Positions 1-6,807 of a stretch of 10,127 nt of DNA are shown here, piece after piece. Within the stretch, counting starts at the first letter, position 1; each line of letters starts with the position of its first letter. The notes under the pieces are model-generated. The model searched no databases, was not told the DNA's origin, and was given only the letters and a program-made list of their open reading frames with translations. The position numbers were made by a program, and so were the translations under genes. Origin of the DNA: Clostridia bacterium (GTDB lineage Bacteria > Bacillota > Clostridia > Christensenellales > HGM11417); contig JAFQWR010000219.1 of NCBI GenBank assembly GCA_017407365.1, positions 1 to 10,127 of the forward strand, written 5' to 3'.

Positions 1-548
1 ATGGAATCTACCAGGCGAACGGAGGGGGCGTTGATAACGTCTTGCTCGGGCTCTTCCTCTACGTGGTCGATGCCCGATTCCTTTTCCAGCTCCGAAAGAG
101 CGGCAGAGGTGGATTCAACGGCAGAGATAGAATCGATATAGGTATTTACCTGATTGGGAGGAACAAGAACGGTGTCGAAGGTGCCCGTATGGAAGGTTGC
201 AATGGCAGACATTGCGTCAAAGCTCAAGGGTCTGCCCACAGCAAGAAGCAAAACACCGTTATCGTCTATCGATACGGGCACAAGCTTATGCTTGCGCATA
301 AAAGCATAGCTGAATTTTTCTATCAGCTCGGTGTCCGGCTCAAACATATCCATTTCACAATGGGGCAGACAGAAAAACTCGCCCATTGCGTCGTTGATTT
401 GTGCAGCCGTGCAAATATCCTTATTGACAAGATATTCTTCCACCGTCATGTGCAGGCGCTCACAATCTGCTAAAATTGCGGCACGCTGTTTTTTCTTTAT
501 CAGCTTTTTGGTAACTGCGTAGTTGATAATTTCTTGATTGAGTTGCAT
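1..548 (-). CDS. pilB: Type IV pilus assembly ATPase PilB, N-terminal part (cut by window edge)
   Basis: The reading frame opens at the ATG on 548-546, preceded by GGGAGAG as ribosome binding site, and stays open for 182 codons to the window edge. The visible part fits the N-terminal region of PilB/GspE ATPases. Residues about 1-140 match an MshEN-type (T2SSE N-terminal) domain. An acidic linker follows (about 143-170, with EEEPEQD). The segment APSVRLVDS at 174-182 matches the conserved entry into the ATPase domain (family pattern APxVxLVxxI). Walker A and B and the Asp/His boxes would lie outside the window. In the family, this hexameric cytoplasmic ATPase powers pilin extraction and pilus extension through PilC. 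It is last of the visible pilus genes, 26 nt after pilC. The long N-terminal domain argues against the shorter competence ATPase ComGA. The family is confident; pilus rather than type II secretion is inferred from pilM and the minor pilins. Confidence 0.85.
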   Translation of the reverse strand, partial: MQLNQEIINYAVTKKLIKKKQRAAILADCERLHMTVEEYLVNKDICTAAQINDAMGEFFCLPHCEMDMFEPDTELIEKFSYAFMRKHKLVPVSIDDNGVLLLAVGRPLSFDAMSAIATFHTGTFDTVLVPPNQVNTYIDSISAVESTSAALSELEKESGIDHVEEEPEQDVINAPSVRLVDS

Positions 549-574
549 ATTTCTCTCCCAAAGAGTAAGGGCTT

Positions 575-1783
575 TTAGCCTAACGTGGTCATCATGCTGA
601 GCATGGGCATATAAACGGAAATAACGACAACTGCTACCACAACACCCATGATGCAGATCATCAGGGGCTCGAGCATACCGGTCATACGGAGCAGAGCGCC
701 CTCGTATTGCTCATCGAAATATCCTGAGGAGCGTTGCAGAACGGAGTCTAACGAGCCTGTGTTTTCGCCTACGGCGATCATTTGCGTTAAGATCAGAGGA
801 AAGATATTGAATTTGCTCATTGCCTCCGATATCTTCATACCGTGTCGTACCTCATCGGCGGCACGCTTAAAGCGACCCTCTACATACTTGTTGCCAAGCA
901 GACCGCTCATCAGGTCGAGTGCGTCGATAACGTCCATACCGCTGTTTAACAAAACGCCAAAGCCACGGGCAAAACGGCTGGCTATCGAGCAGCTTGTAAG
1001 GTTTTTGATAATTGGAAGCTTTGTTTTCAGCATATCCAGAAACTCTCTGCCAAATACGGTGCGGCGGAAGAGGAGGAAAGCACCAACAAGTGCAAATACA
1101 GCCAAAAACAGCATTTTCCAATTGTCAATGATAAATGTACTTATATTGAAGATCGCGAGTGTAAGGGCAGGCATCTCCACGCCCATGTCCCCGAGAACGT
1201 CCATAAACATCGGGATGATGAAGATAAAAAGCAGAAGCACGATTGCGGCGGTCAGCACGCAGAGCACAATGGGGTAGCTCATAGCAGACTTTGCTTTGCG
1301 GCGGATACGGGTGTCGCGCTCGTAGTAATCGGCAAGAGAGTTTAAGATAAGATCCAACGATCCGCTCATCTCTCCTACGTATACCATGCTGACAAAAAAC
1401 TCAGGGAAGATTCTTTTGTGCTTTTTGCATGCCTCGCTTAAAAGGTCACCTGCCTTGATGTCCTCGTATACAACGTCCAAAACTCTGCGGAACAGAGTGG
1501 TGTAAGACTGATTGCGCAGGGTGTCTATCGATTCTAAGATGGTGATACCCGAGCTGATCATCGTTGCAAACTGACGGCAGAAGGTAGTGATTTCCGAAAT
1601 CTTTACCTTAGAAGAAACCGAAAAGAAGGCGGTGGGCGTTTTGCCCGTTACTACCTGACAGGAAACCAAAAACAGATTTTGCTCCGCAAGCTGCTTGCGC
1701 AGATGCTCCTCGTTTTCTGCAAGGAAGGTACCGCTGAATTTCTTTTTGGCAAGATTGATTGCAGTGTACTTAAATTTTTCCAA
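575..1783 (-). CDS. pilC: Type IV pilus inner-membrane platform protein PilC (GspF family)
   Basis: The 402-residue product has the usual length and layout of PilC/GspF. A short N-terminal segment (FKYTAIN, then an ENEEHLRKQLAEQNL helix) is followed by two copies of the T2SSF domain. The first begins around residue 68 with FCRQFATMISSGI and contains VGEMSGSLD; the second begins around 270 with FARGFGVLLNSGMD and contains VGENTGSLD. Hydrophobic membrane segments lie around 172-195, 215-240 and 370-395. PilC is the membrane platform on which PilB acts to assemble or disassemble the pilus. The start is TTG at 1783-1781; GGAGG lies 6 nt upstream and there is no nearby in-frame ATG, so the TTG start is well supported. 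The ribosome binding site lies just after the pilD stop codon (14-nt gap), which suggests coupled expression. Confidence 0.95.
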   Translation of the reverse strand: MEKFKYTAINLAKKKFSGTFLAENEEHLRKQLAEQNLFLVSCQVVTGKTPTAFFSVSSKVKISEITTFCRQFATMISSGITILESIDTLRNQSYTTLFRRVLDVVYEDIKAGDLLSEACKKHKRIFPEFFVSMVYVGEMSGSLDLILNSLADYYERDTRIRRKAKSAMSYPIVLCVLTAAIVLLLFIFIIPMFMDVLGDMGVEMPALTLAIFNISTFIIDNWKMLFLAVFALVGAFLLFRRTVFGREFLDMLKTKLPIIKNLTSCSIASRFARGFGVLLNSGMDVIDALDLMSGLLGNKYVEGRFKRAADEVRHGMKISEAMSKFNIFPLILTQMIAVGENTGSLDSVLQRSSGYFDEQYEGALLRMTGMLEPLMICIMGVVVAVVVISVYMPMLSMMTTLG

Positions 1784-1797
1784 AAGTTGCCTCCGAA

Positions 1798-2583
1798 TTA
1801 AAGGAATAATCCCAGATACCAGCCAATAATGCTTTGACCGAAAAACAGAGCAATTGCAACCCCTGCCGTAAGCATGGGGGCAAAGGGGATGGGCTTATCA
1901 GACTGTAATTTGCCAAGGGCGGATGCAATCAGCAGGTAAACACAGCCGATGATTGCACCCAGAAAGGTACCGAGTGCAACGTTCTGCCAGCCAAGGGCAA
2001 GCCCACAGGCACCCATCAGCTTTACGTCACCGCCGCCAAGCGCCTCTTTTTTGAGAATGAGCTGACTGCCGTAAAACAAAAGTAAAAAGAACAGAAAGGC
2101 AGCGCCGCCGCCAATCAGACGGTCGTACCACACCACGGGCTCGGGGCAAAAGATTGCCATCAGCGCACCCACGAGCAAAATGCCGATTACGGTGCTGTCG
2201 CAAACAATCTGATGCTCTAAGTCGATGAAAAAAATAACGAGCAGTAACGAGCAGAGGATCATGCACAGACCGCTGTATACGGTGATGCCGAATTTCAGCA
2301 TACAGCATATCCACAGAAGCAGATTGGCAAGCTCTACAAGCGTGTAGCGAATAGAGATATGCGCCTTGCAGTCGCGGCATTTGCCCCCAAGAAGCAGATA
2401 GCTTAAAACGGGGATGTTGTCGTACCAGCGGATGGCGTGCCCACAGCTTGTGCAATGAGAGGATGGCTTATCCAGCCGCTCCTCACGGGGGAGTCGGTAA
2501 ATTACCACGTTCAGAAAGCTCCCCACAGAGAGCCCGATCAGCGCAATAAAAAACCCGATCAGCCATTGTAATTCTTCTGTCAT
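1798..2583 (-). CDS. pilD: Prepilin peptidase / N-methyltransferase PilD
   Basis: This is a 261-residue integral membrane aspartic protease of the type IV prepilin peptidase family. It cleaves prepilins after the conserved Gly and methylates the new N-terminus. Visible motifs are the N-terminal SVGSFLNVVIYRLP signature (residues 19-32), the zinc-binding Cys pairs C44/C47 and C69/C72, the first catalytic Asp in FIDLEHQ (D121), the second in GGGDVK (D186), and the C-terminal PIPFAPMLTAG block. Hydrophobic segments fill the rest. The usual Pro in the first Asp motif (xPD) is Cys here (VCD, 127-129). I chose the ATG at 2583 over the upstream frame extension to 2610. It forms an ATGA overlap with the stop of the preceding pilin gene and has GGGGAGG about 10 nt upstream. 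The three prepilins in the same operon are its obvious substrates. Confidence 0.95.
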   Translation of the reverse strand: MTEELQWLIGFFIALIGLSVGSFLNVVIYRLPREERLDKPSSHCTSCGHAIRWYDNIPVLSYLLLGGKCRDCKAHISIRYTLVELANLLLWICCMLKFGITVYSGLCMILCSLLLVIFFIDLEHQIVCDSTVIGILLVGALMAIFCPEPVVWYDRLIGGGAAFLFFLLLFYGSQLILKKEALGGGDVKLMGACGLALGWQNVALGTFLGAIIGCVYLLIASALGKLQSDKPIPFAPMLTAGVAIALFFGQSIIGWYLGLFL

Positions 2584-3005
2584 GTGTCGCTTTCCTCCCC
2601 GTAAATCCAAGAGGAAATTTTATTTTCGGAGATGTCGTATTGAACCGTTATCTCCGTTTTACCCTTTTGCGTAACGGTCAGCGCAAGCAGGCTTCCCTCC
2701 GATGAGATTGCAACGGCATAGTCCGTTTCCTTCTCGGTGTTGAGGTCAGTAAGGTATCCTTCCCCTTCGATGTAAGCCTTCACGGCCTCTGCAGAGGTAT
2801 TGCCCTCCTTGATGCCGTTTATAAAGCGGTATGCAATTACGTCTAAGGTGTATTTGTTAAAAAAGGAGTTTTCAGACCGTTTTGCGTTCATCTGTGCATT
2901 GTAGCCAATCATAACGGTTACGTTAATCAGCATAAAAACCACAACCATAATCAGCAGGGTGGTTGCATGTGCAGAGCCGCGCTTGCTTTGCATCAGCTTT
3001 TTCAT
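2580..3005 (-). CDS. Short PilX/GspK-like minor pilin lacking Glu5
   Basis: The 141-residue product has a short basic leader ending in KRG (Gly10), then a hydrophobic helix of about 20 residues (LLIMVVVFMLINV) and a small soluble domain ending in SSWIYGEESDT. The leader length matches the two other prepilins in the operon, whose cleavage Gly is also residue 10, so processing by PilD is plausible. The mature N-terminus would begin SAHATTLL, with Thr instead of Glu at position +5. Lack of Glu5 is a known trait of GspK-type minor pseudopilins, which sit at the tip; the position after PilW- and PilV-like genes fits that role. It is much shorter than typical GspK (about 300 residues) and closer to PilX. 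Start and stop overlap the neighbours by 4 nt on both sides (ATGA), and GGAGGTG precedes the ATG. The soluble domain itself is not recognisable, so the PilX/GspK assignment is inference. Confidence 0.7.
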   Translation of the reverse strand: MKKLMQSKRGSAHATTLLIMVVVFMLINVTVMIGYNAQMNAKRSENSFFNKYTLDVIAYRFINGIKEGNTSAEAVKAYIEGEGYLTDLNTEKETDYAVAISSEGSLLALTVTQKGKTEITVQYDISENKISSWIYGEESDT

Positions 3006-3484
3006 ACAATCACCTCCATAGCAGGAGTGAGTGCGTAAAATACCGTTCCGTCTGTATGGTAAGCGGTGAGAAGCAGGGAGTATTTTGTTCCGCCGCTTAC
3101 AGCCTCGCTTGCATATTCTATTTTAAGCAGGTAGTGCGCGTCGGCAACCGTATTTACGGGTGCAAAGCTTTGGTCGAAGGGAATGCACGTTGCCCGGCTT
3201 CCGTCTACCGTTGTCTGCGTTACGGTGTATCCGTAATCGGTAAGCAGGGTAAGCTCAACCTCGGGCGTTTCCGTATTATCTCCCAGCAGAGGATTACTCT
3301 CGTAAAGGGCAACGATGTTCTGCACGTGATTGGTACACGCCTTTTGCCGATTGGAGTTTGTAATCATGCGTATGGCGGAAAGCACGCCTACGGATGCAGT
3401 CGCAGTAATCAGTACAGCAATTGCTATCGCAACGATTACCTCCATGAGCGTCATACCGCTTTTGTCAGTTAAAGCTCTTTTCAT
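3002..3484 (-). CDS. Minor prepilin, PilV/GspI-like
   Basis: The 160-residue product carries a textbook type IV prepilin N-terminus. A basic leader MKRALTDKSG is followed by MTLMEVIVAIAIAVLI, giving Gly at -1, Met at +1 and Glu at +5 (E15), then a hydrophobic assembly helix. The GMTLMEVIVAIAI pattern is typical of PilV/GspI minor pilins. The C-terminal part (about residues 75-160) appears beta-rich, with strands such as YLLKIEYA and YSLLLTAYH. PilD would cleave after Gly10, and the mature protein would join the pilus or its initiation complex. The ribosome binding site is weak: no GGAGG is seen, and the gap to the preceding pilM-like gene is only 9 nt, so translation may depend on coupling. 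The downstream gene overlaps by 4 nt. Prepilin class is certain; the PilV subtype rests on order and N-terminal pattern. Confidence 0.88.
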   Translation of the reverse strand: MKRALTDKSGMTLMEVIVAIAIAVLITATASVGVLSAIRMITNSNRQKACTNHVQNIVALYESNPLLGDNTETPEVELTLLTDYGYTVTQTTVDGSRATCIPFDQSFAPVNTVADAHYLLKIEYASEAVSGGTKYSLLLTAYHTDGTVFYALTPAMEVIV

Positions 3485-3493
3485 ATAGATATC

Positions 3494-4816
3494 TTAAAAG
3501 AAAAAGTTTTTGTTGTATTTCTTACCGCAAAATGCTCCGTAAAGGTTTAGGTTCTCCCACACGGGTGAATCCTTTTCGTGACGGTCGAGCGCCTGAATGG
3601 GAATCTGCCCCTCCTCGCTGATTCCCTCCAACAGGAAGTGCAGGCTTTCGGGCATATTGACCAACACAAACTCCGGCTGGAAGCAAAGTGCGTCACAGCG
3701 GGTGGAGTCGGTGTATAACAGCATATATTTCAGGAAAATGCCAAAGTTCAGCTTTAAGTAGCCCTCGGGGGAATCCGGCTCCTCGGGAATCATCCATTTG
3801 GGGAGCTTTTTGACGATGGTTTTGATTTTTTCCTTGGGCATAGCCGCCGTTTCGGGATGACCTGCGGCAATCTCTACCTCCTGATTGTCCTCATCGTCCT
3901 CATCGGGGGCCTTTGCTGCCGCTGCAGGCTGAGCCTCCTCTTGCGGCTGCTCATCGGGCACGTTGTCGATGCTCTCGTTGTTTAAGTTGACAGAGGTTGT
4001 CAGCTTTTTTGCCTTTGCAATTTCGGTTGCGTTTACAACGGCAAGCTCGCCTACTGCGTGGCGGTGCAGGGTATGCTCGAATACGATGCGGTCGTTGCTG
4101 ATGACCTCATAGCCAAAGGGCAGCTTTGCGTAGCCGACCAGGCTGTCTTTATCACAGAAGACAATCAATGTATGATCGGATTTGATGTCAAAGAACACAA
4201 AGCTTCTCTTGCGAAGCTTGTTGTTTAAGCTGAGAAGCGCATTCATGGTGGTGGCCGCCTCAAATCCAAGCGAGCGGATATTCAGCTTGTTTTCGGAAAT
4301 GCCGCTGTTGATGGCACGAAGAATTTCCTTGCGTACCAGCACGGTTGCGTAGGTGCGGGTGCGCTTATTCGACTGATAAACCTTAGAGGTGTGGTGCAAT
4401 TCGTCAAGATTTGCATAAAGTGCGGCGTGCTCAACGCGCAGGGCCTCAGCCATTTTGGGAGCGGCAAGCACGGGCAGGGTGAAATAGTTTACAGCAACGG
4501 AATCGTTGGGAATCTGAAAATGCACGGTGCCGTTGAAGTTCACGTGATGGATATGCTCCTTCAGCGTGGTAGAAAGAATCGTCGTATAATCGGGCTTACC
4601 GGCAGGGCAGTATTCGTGGGGAAGAGGAAGAGCAAGGAATTGCGCCTTAGCTACGCTTTTGCCCGTCGTCTGCAAAACGAAGAGTGCCGTTTTATCGTTG
4701 GAAAGCGCAACCGACATCTGCGGCTTGTTGCCTGCCGTCAGCTGTGAAAGCTTATACGAAACGCCGTTTACAACGGATGTGAGTTTGTCTTTGATGGAAG
4801 ATAGCGAAAATGCCAT
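3494..4816 (-). CDS. pilM: PilM-like type IV pilus assembly protein (divergent actin-like fold)
   Basis: The 440-residue product is probably the cytoplasmic PilM component, an actin-like protein that links PilN/O to the pilus motor. Supporting segments are an SHS2-like stretch, FTLPVLAAPKMAEALRVEH (112-130), resembling the PilM LPxMPxxEL region; VLVRKEILRAINSG (159-172) and LNIRSLGFEAATTMNALL (178-195), like the PilM 'xGxxPxxIEx' segment; and a phosphate-loop-like FFDIKSDHTLIVF (208-220) followed by YAKLPFGYEVI. A low-complexity acidic, Pro/Ala-rich linker (about 286-325) interrupts the fold. The Gly usual after the phosphate-loop Asp (DxG) is replaced (DIKSDHT), so nucleotide binding is uncertain. 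I chose the ATG at 4816 because AGGAGA lies just upstream; the frame extends to 4900 but overlaps the preceding pilin gene. The 28-nt gap to that gene is the largest in the operon. Similarity is distant; the pilus context raises confidence. Confidence 0.72.
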   Translation of the reverse strand: MAFSLSSIKDKLTSVVNGVSYKLSQLTAGNKPQMSVALSNDKTALFVLQTTGKSVAKAQFLALPLPHEYCPAGKPDYTTILSTTLKEHIHHVNFNGTVHFQIPNDSVAVNYFTLPVLAAPKMAEALRVEHAALYANLDELHHTSKVYQSNKRTRTYATVLVRKEILRAINSGISENKLNIRSLGFEAATTMNALLSLNNKLRKRSFVFFDIKSDHTLIVFCDKDSLVGYAKLPFGYEVISNDRIVFEHTLHRHAVGELAVVNATEIAKAKKLTTSVNLNNESIDNVPDEQPQEEAQPAAAAKAPDEDDEDNQEVEIAAGHPETAAMPKEKIKTIVKKLPKWMIPEEPDSPEGYLKLNFGIFLKYMLLYTDSTRCDALCFQPEFVLVNMPESLHFLLEGISEEGQIPIQALDRHEKDSPVWENLNLYGAFCGKKYNKNFFF

Positions 4817-4844
4817 TTCTTTTTCTCCTGGTGTTATTCGGTGC

Positions 4845-5315
4845 CTACTGAACGGTACAAGCGTGCATTGCCTTGACGTAGGTAACCGATTTGGTTGCAT
4901 CGTCGGAAAGCAGGTAGGTGATGGTTATCTGAAAGGTTTTATTTTCTGAGCGCAGGAAGGATACGTTCGTTACGTATTGCGTTTCTACCGTTCTGCCGTC
5001 AATCGTCAGCCTGCGACCCTGAAAGGATACCGTGTAGGTGAAGGTGGGATCGGCTGCGCTTTGCACGGTGAGTGCGTTTTCCGAAACGGTAACTGTATAT
5101 TCCGAACGGTCAAAGACCTCTACAGCGGTGCAGATGCTTTTATACACAAGCTCCATGTCAAGAACGGCATCCTGCTCGCGCTCGTTTTGTGCAGAAATAT
5201 TGTTGACCGAAAGAAGGATGACGCCCGTCATTGCGGTCAGTATGCCCAATATGGCTATGGTGATCAGAAGCTCGACCAAGGTAAGGCCTTTGTTGTTGCT
5301 CCGTATACCTTTCAT
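4845..5315 (-). CDS. Minor prepilin, PilW/GspJ-like, first gene of the pilus operon
   Basis: The 156-residue product begins with the leader MKGIRSNNKG, then LTLVELLITIAILGIL. This gives a PilD cleavage site after Gly10, Glu at +5 (E15) and a long hydrophobic helix, the classic type IV prepilin layout. The soluble part contains strands such as FTYTVSFQGRRLTIDG and VTNVSFLRSENKTFQITITY, a pattern seen in PilW/GspJ/ComGF-type minor pilins, where a late 'V..F......i.itiTy' motif is common. The ATG follows a strong AAGGAGGT site at 8-nt spacing, and a promoter lies about 32 nt further upstream, so this gene heads the operon. It could alternatively be a structural pilin, but its helix context and the neighbouring PilV- and PilX-like genes favour a tip/initiation role. 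Prepilin class is certain; the subtype is inference. Confidence 0.87.
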   Translation of the reverse strand: MKGIRSNNKGLTLVELLITIAILGILTAMTGVILLSVNNISAQNEREQDAVLDMELVYKSICTAVEVFDRSEYTVTVSENALTVQSAADPTFTYTVSFQGRRLTIDGRTVETQYVTNVSFLRSENKTFQITITYLLSDDATKSVTYVKAMHACTVQ

Positions 5316-5346
5316 ACGAACCTCCTTATGAAATTCCTATCTAATT

Positions 5347-5375
5347 ATTATACAGCAAAATCTGTTTGTTTGCAA
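5347..5375 (-). promoter_or_regulatory. Sigma-A type promoter of the pilus operon
   Basis: Read on the minus strand, TTGCAA (5375-5370) is followed after exactly 17 nt by a perfect TATAAT (5352-5347). A start near 5340 would leave a leader of about 25 nt carrying AAGGAGGT before the first pilin gene. The -35 box is only 4/6, which fits a promoter helped by an activator. Confidence 0.8.
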
Positions 5376-5389
5376 GAAATTCGGGGCAC

Positions 5390-5418
5390 TTTTTGAATCT
5401 AAGCGCTTATTTCAAAAA
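5390..5418. promoter_or_regulatory. Interrupted palindrome upstream of the pilus promoter (candidate operator)
   Basis: Arms TTTTTGAA (5390-5397) and TTCAAAAA (5411-5418) are perfect inverted copies. They flank a perfect 10-bp palindrome TAAGCGCTTA (5400-5409). The centre lies about 64 bp upstream of the predicted start of the pilus operon, a usual place for an activator. No T-run follows the structure on the minus strand, so it is not a standard intrinsic terminator for the vanW-family gene ending at 5465. The role is inferred. Confidence 0.5.
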
Positions 5419-5464
5419 TTTTCACCCAAAACACACCAAAAAACAAGGACTTATGCAGGATGTG

Positions 5465-6670
5465 TTATCTGTCCGTTTTGCCCTGCACCGCCTTGCCTCT
5501 GCGGGGTCGATAGGTGTCTGTGTGCAGGTATTTGCTCTTGATGATTTTCCCTTCTTTCAGGTAATCCAGCCATGCCTGCACGGTGCATCCGCCCGTAGAG
5601 GGAAGATAAACGTAAATTTCGTCACGGTAGGTAACCAGATGGCTGTATTCCTCATTTTCCACGATTGCTTCCTTGGGCGGAGGAAGCTCCTTTATTTTTT
5701 CGTATCGGCGCCGTACCTCGTAAGAGAGAGGCTCTCCGTAGATTGCCACGCACGCTCTGTCCCCTGCTATCTCCGCCGCAAAATACAGGTAGTTGCCCGT
5801 GTCGTTTACAAATCGCAGGTCGGCAGTATATTGGCTCACCGTTGCGTCAAAGCCGGGTGCTACGTAGCTGACTGCAAGGGAGTGCCCTCTTCGCTCACAA
5901 ACCTTTACGTCTGCAAGCAGAAGCGCATTGTATAGGGTGGTGGAGCATTGGCATACGCCTCCGCCTACGCCAAGGGTAAAATCTCCGTCCGCAATGATTT
6001 TTGCAGGAAGATATCCGTTTGCCTGCGTGCGCTCGCCTGTGAGGGTGTTGAATGAAACCTCCTCGTTTGGGGCAAGCGTCAGCCCGTTGACGGAGCGCAG
6101 TGCAAGTGCCACGTTGCTTTTTCTGTTTTCGTCCGTGCTGTATATGGGGGTGGAAAAGCTTGCGCGAAGGAAAAAGGATTGCTTCAGCTTTTTTTCATCT
6201 ATTTCGGGAGAAGTGAGTGTGGGCGTAAGTGTGACCGATGCCGATTTTCCGCAGGCAAGGCTTTCGCTGATTTGCTTGCAGGCGGCGGCTATATCGGGGA
6301 AAAAACCCTGCCGCGAGGGGGATGCAACGGAAAAGCTCCTTTTTGATGCATCAAAATACGGCAGGGCGTTTACAGGCTCGTAGCCATGCCGCAGGGCGAT
6401 TTCCCGTATTTTGCCGTAAAGGTTTTCGATACGGTAGCTGCCTCGCTTCAGCGGCTTATGTGCGGTAAAAAATGCACCCCTTCTTTCCAGATTGCCTGCG
6501 AGCAATTCCTCCTCGCTTTCTGTGCGGATGATGTCCTTTTCCGTAAAACGGTAATGCGCCCCCTCTACGGTTACGGTAACGGTTGGCGCTGCGCTGAATG
6601 CGACAGCCTGTTGCGGTGATAACAAAAAAGCGGTCAGAGATAAAAGTGCCGCTGTAACAAATGCCTTCAT
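5465..6670 (-). CDS. Secreted VanW-family protein
   Basis: The 401-residue product begins with a signal peptide (MKAFVTAALLSLTAFLLSPQQAVA, cleavage near 24). A region around 30-150 resembles the PG_binding_4 domain that often precedes VanW. The VanW core is clear: NGLTLAPNEEVSFNTLTG (195-212), the hallmark GVGGGVCQCSTTLYNALL (234-251), RRGHSLAVSYVAPGFDATV (260-278) and DLRFVNDTGNYL (284-295). The C-terminal 60 residues (VYLPSTGG, KIIKSKYLHTDTYRP) look like a partial G5-type module. The family is named after a gene in the VanB vancomycin-resistance cluster, but its biochemical function is not established; most members in Clostridia are not resistance genes. I chose the ATG at 6670 because it starts the signal peptide. 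No good ribosome binding site precedes it: GGAG lies about 17 nt away, too far. The frame is open to 6892, but that extension would overlap minD. No clear promoter or terminator was found. Confidence 0.88.
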   Translation of the reverse strand: MKAFVTAALLSLTAFLLSPQQAVAFSAAPTVTVTVEGAHYRFTEKDIIRTESEEELLAGNLERRGAFFTAHKPLKRGSYRIENLYGKIREIALRHGYEPVNALPYFDASKRSFSVASPSRQGFFPDIAAACKQISESLACGKSASVTLTPTLTSPEIDEKKLKQSFFLRASFSTPIYSTDENRKSNVALALRSVNGLTLAPNEEVSFNTLTGERTQANGYLPAKIIADGDFTLGVGGGVCQCSTTLYNALLLADVKVCERRGHSLAVSYVAPGFDATVSQYTADLRFVNDTGNYLYFAAEIAGDRACVAIYGEPLSYEVRRRYEKIKELPPPKEAIVENEEYSHLVTYRDEIYVYLPSTGGCTVQAWLDYLKEGKIIKSKYLHTDTYRPRRGKAVQGKTDR

Positions 6671-6702
6671 ACGGTTAGTATGCGTAGCTCCGTTGTTTTT
6701 AC

Positions 6703-6729
6703 CCTGTCGCAAAAGCACTATTCCTGTCG
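6703..6729. repeat. Direct repeat CCTGTCG in the vanW-family/minD intergenic region
   Basis: CCTGTCG occurs at 6703-6709 and 6723-6729, start to start 20 bp, close to two helical turns. This could be a tandem operator serving the divergent genes, but seven bases is short and chance is possible. Confidence 0.35.
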
Positions 6730-6754
6730 AAACGAAAAAAGGAAGCATATTTTG

Positions 6755-6783
6755 TTTTCGTTCCCGTGCCGTTTTTGTATAAT
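6755..6783 (+). promoter_or_regulatory. Promoter of minD-minE
   Basis: A perfect TATAAT at 6778-6783 lies 25 nt before the GTG start of minD, leaving a leader of about 18 nt that contains AAAGGAGG. The -35 region at 17-nt spacing (TTTTCG, 6755-6760) is poor, about 3/6, so the -10 box carries most of the evidence. Confidence 0.65.
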
Positions 6784-6807
6784 ATGGGCATAAAAGGAGG
6801 TAGCACT

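Noticed and set aside
42..473. 143-codon plus-strand open frame at the left edge
   Set aside because: It is antisense to the PilB N-terminal coding sequence, which has a good start and family motifs.
2963..3472. 169-codon plus-strand open frame across two pilin genes
   Set aside because: It lies opposite clear prepilin genes, has no ribosome binding site and its product resembles no family; it is a shadow frame.
5390..5418. Palindrome read as a CcpA cre site
   Set aside because: The core AAGCGCTT resembles cre, but the TGAA/TTCA flanks are too far apart for the 14-bp cre consensus.
5465..6670. Vancomycin resistance gene
   Set aside because: VanW-family membership alone does not imply resistance; no vanH, vanB/A, vanX or vanR/S genes are present.
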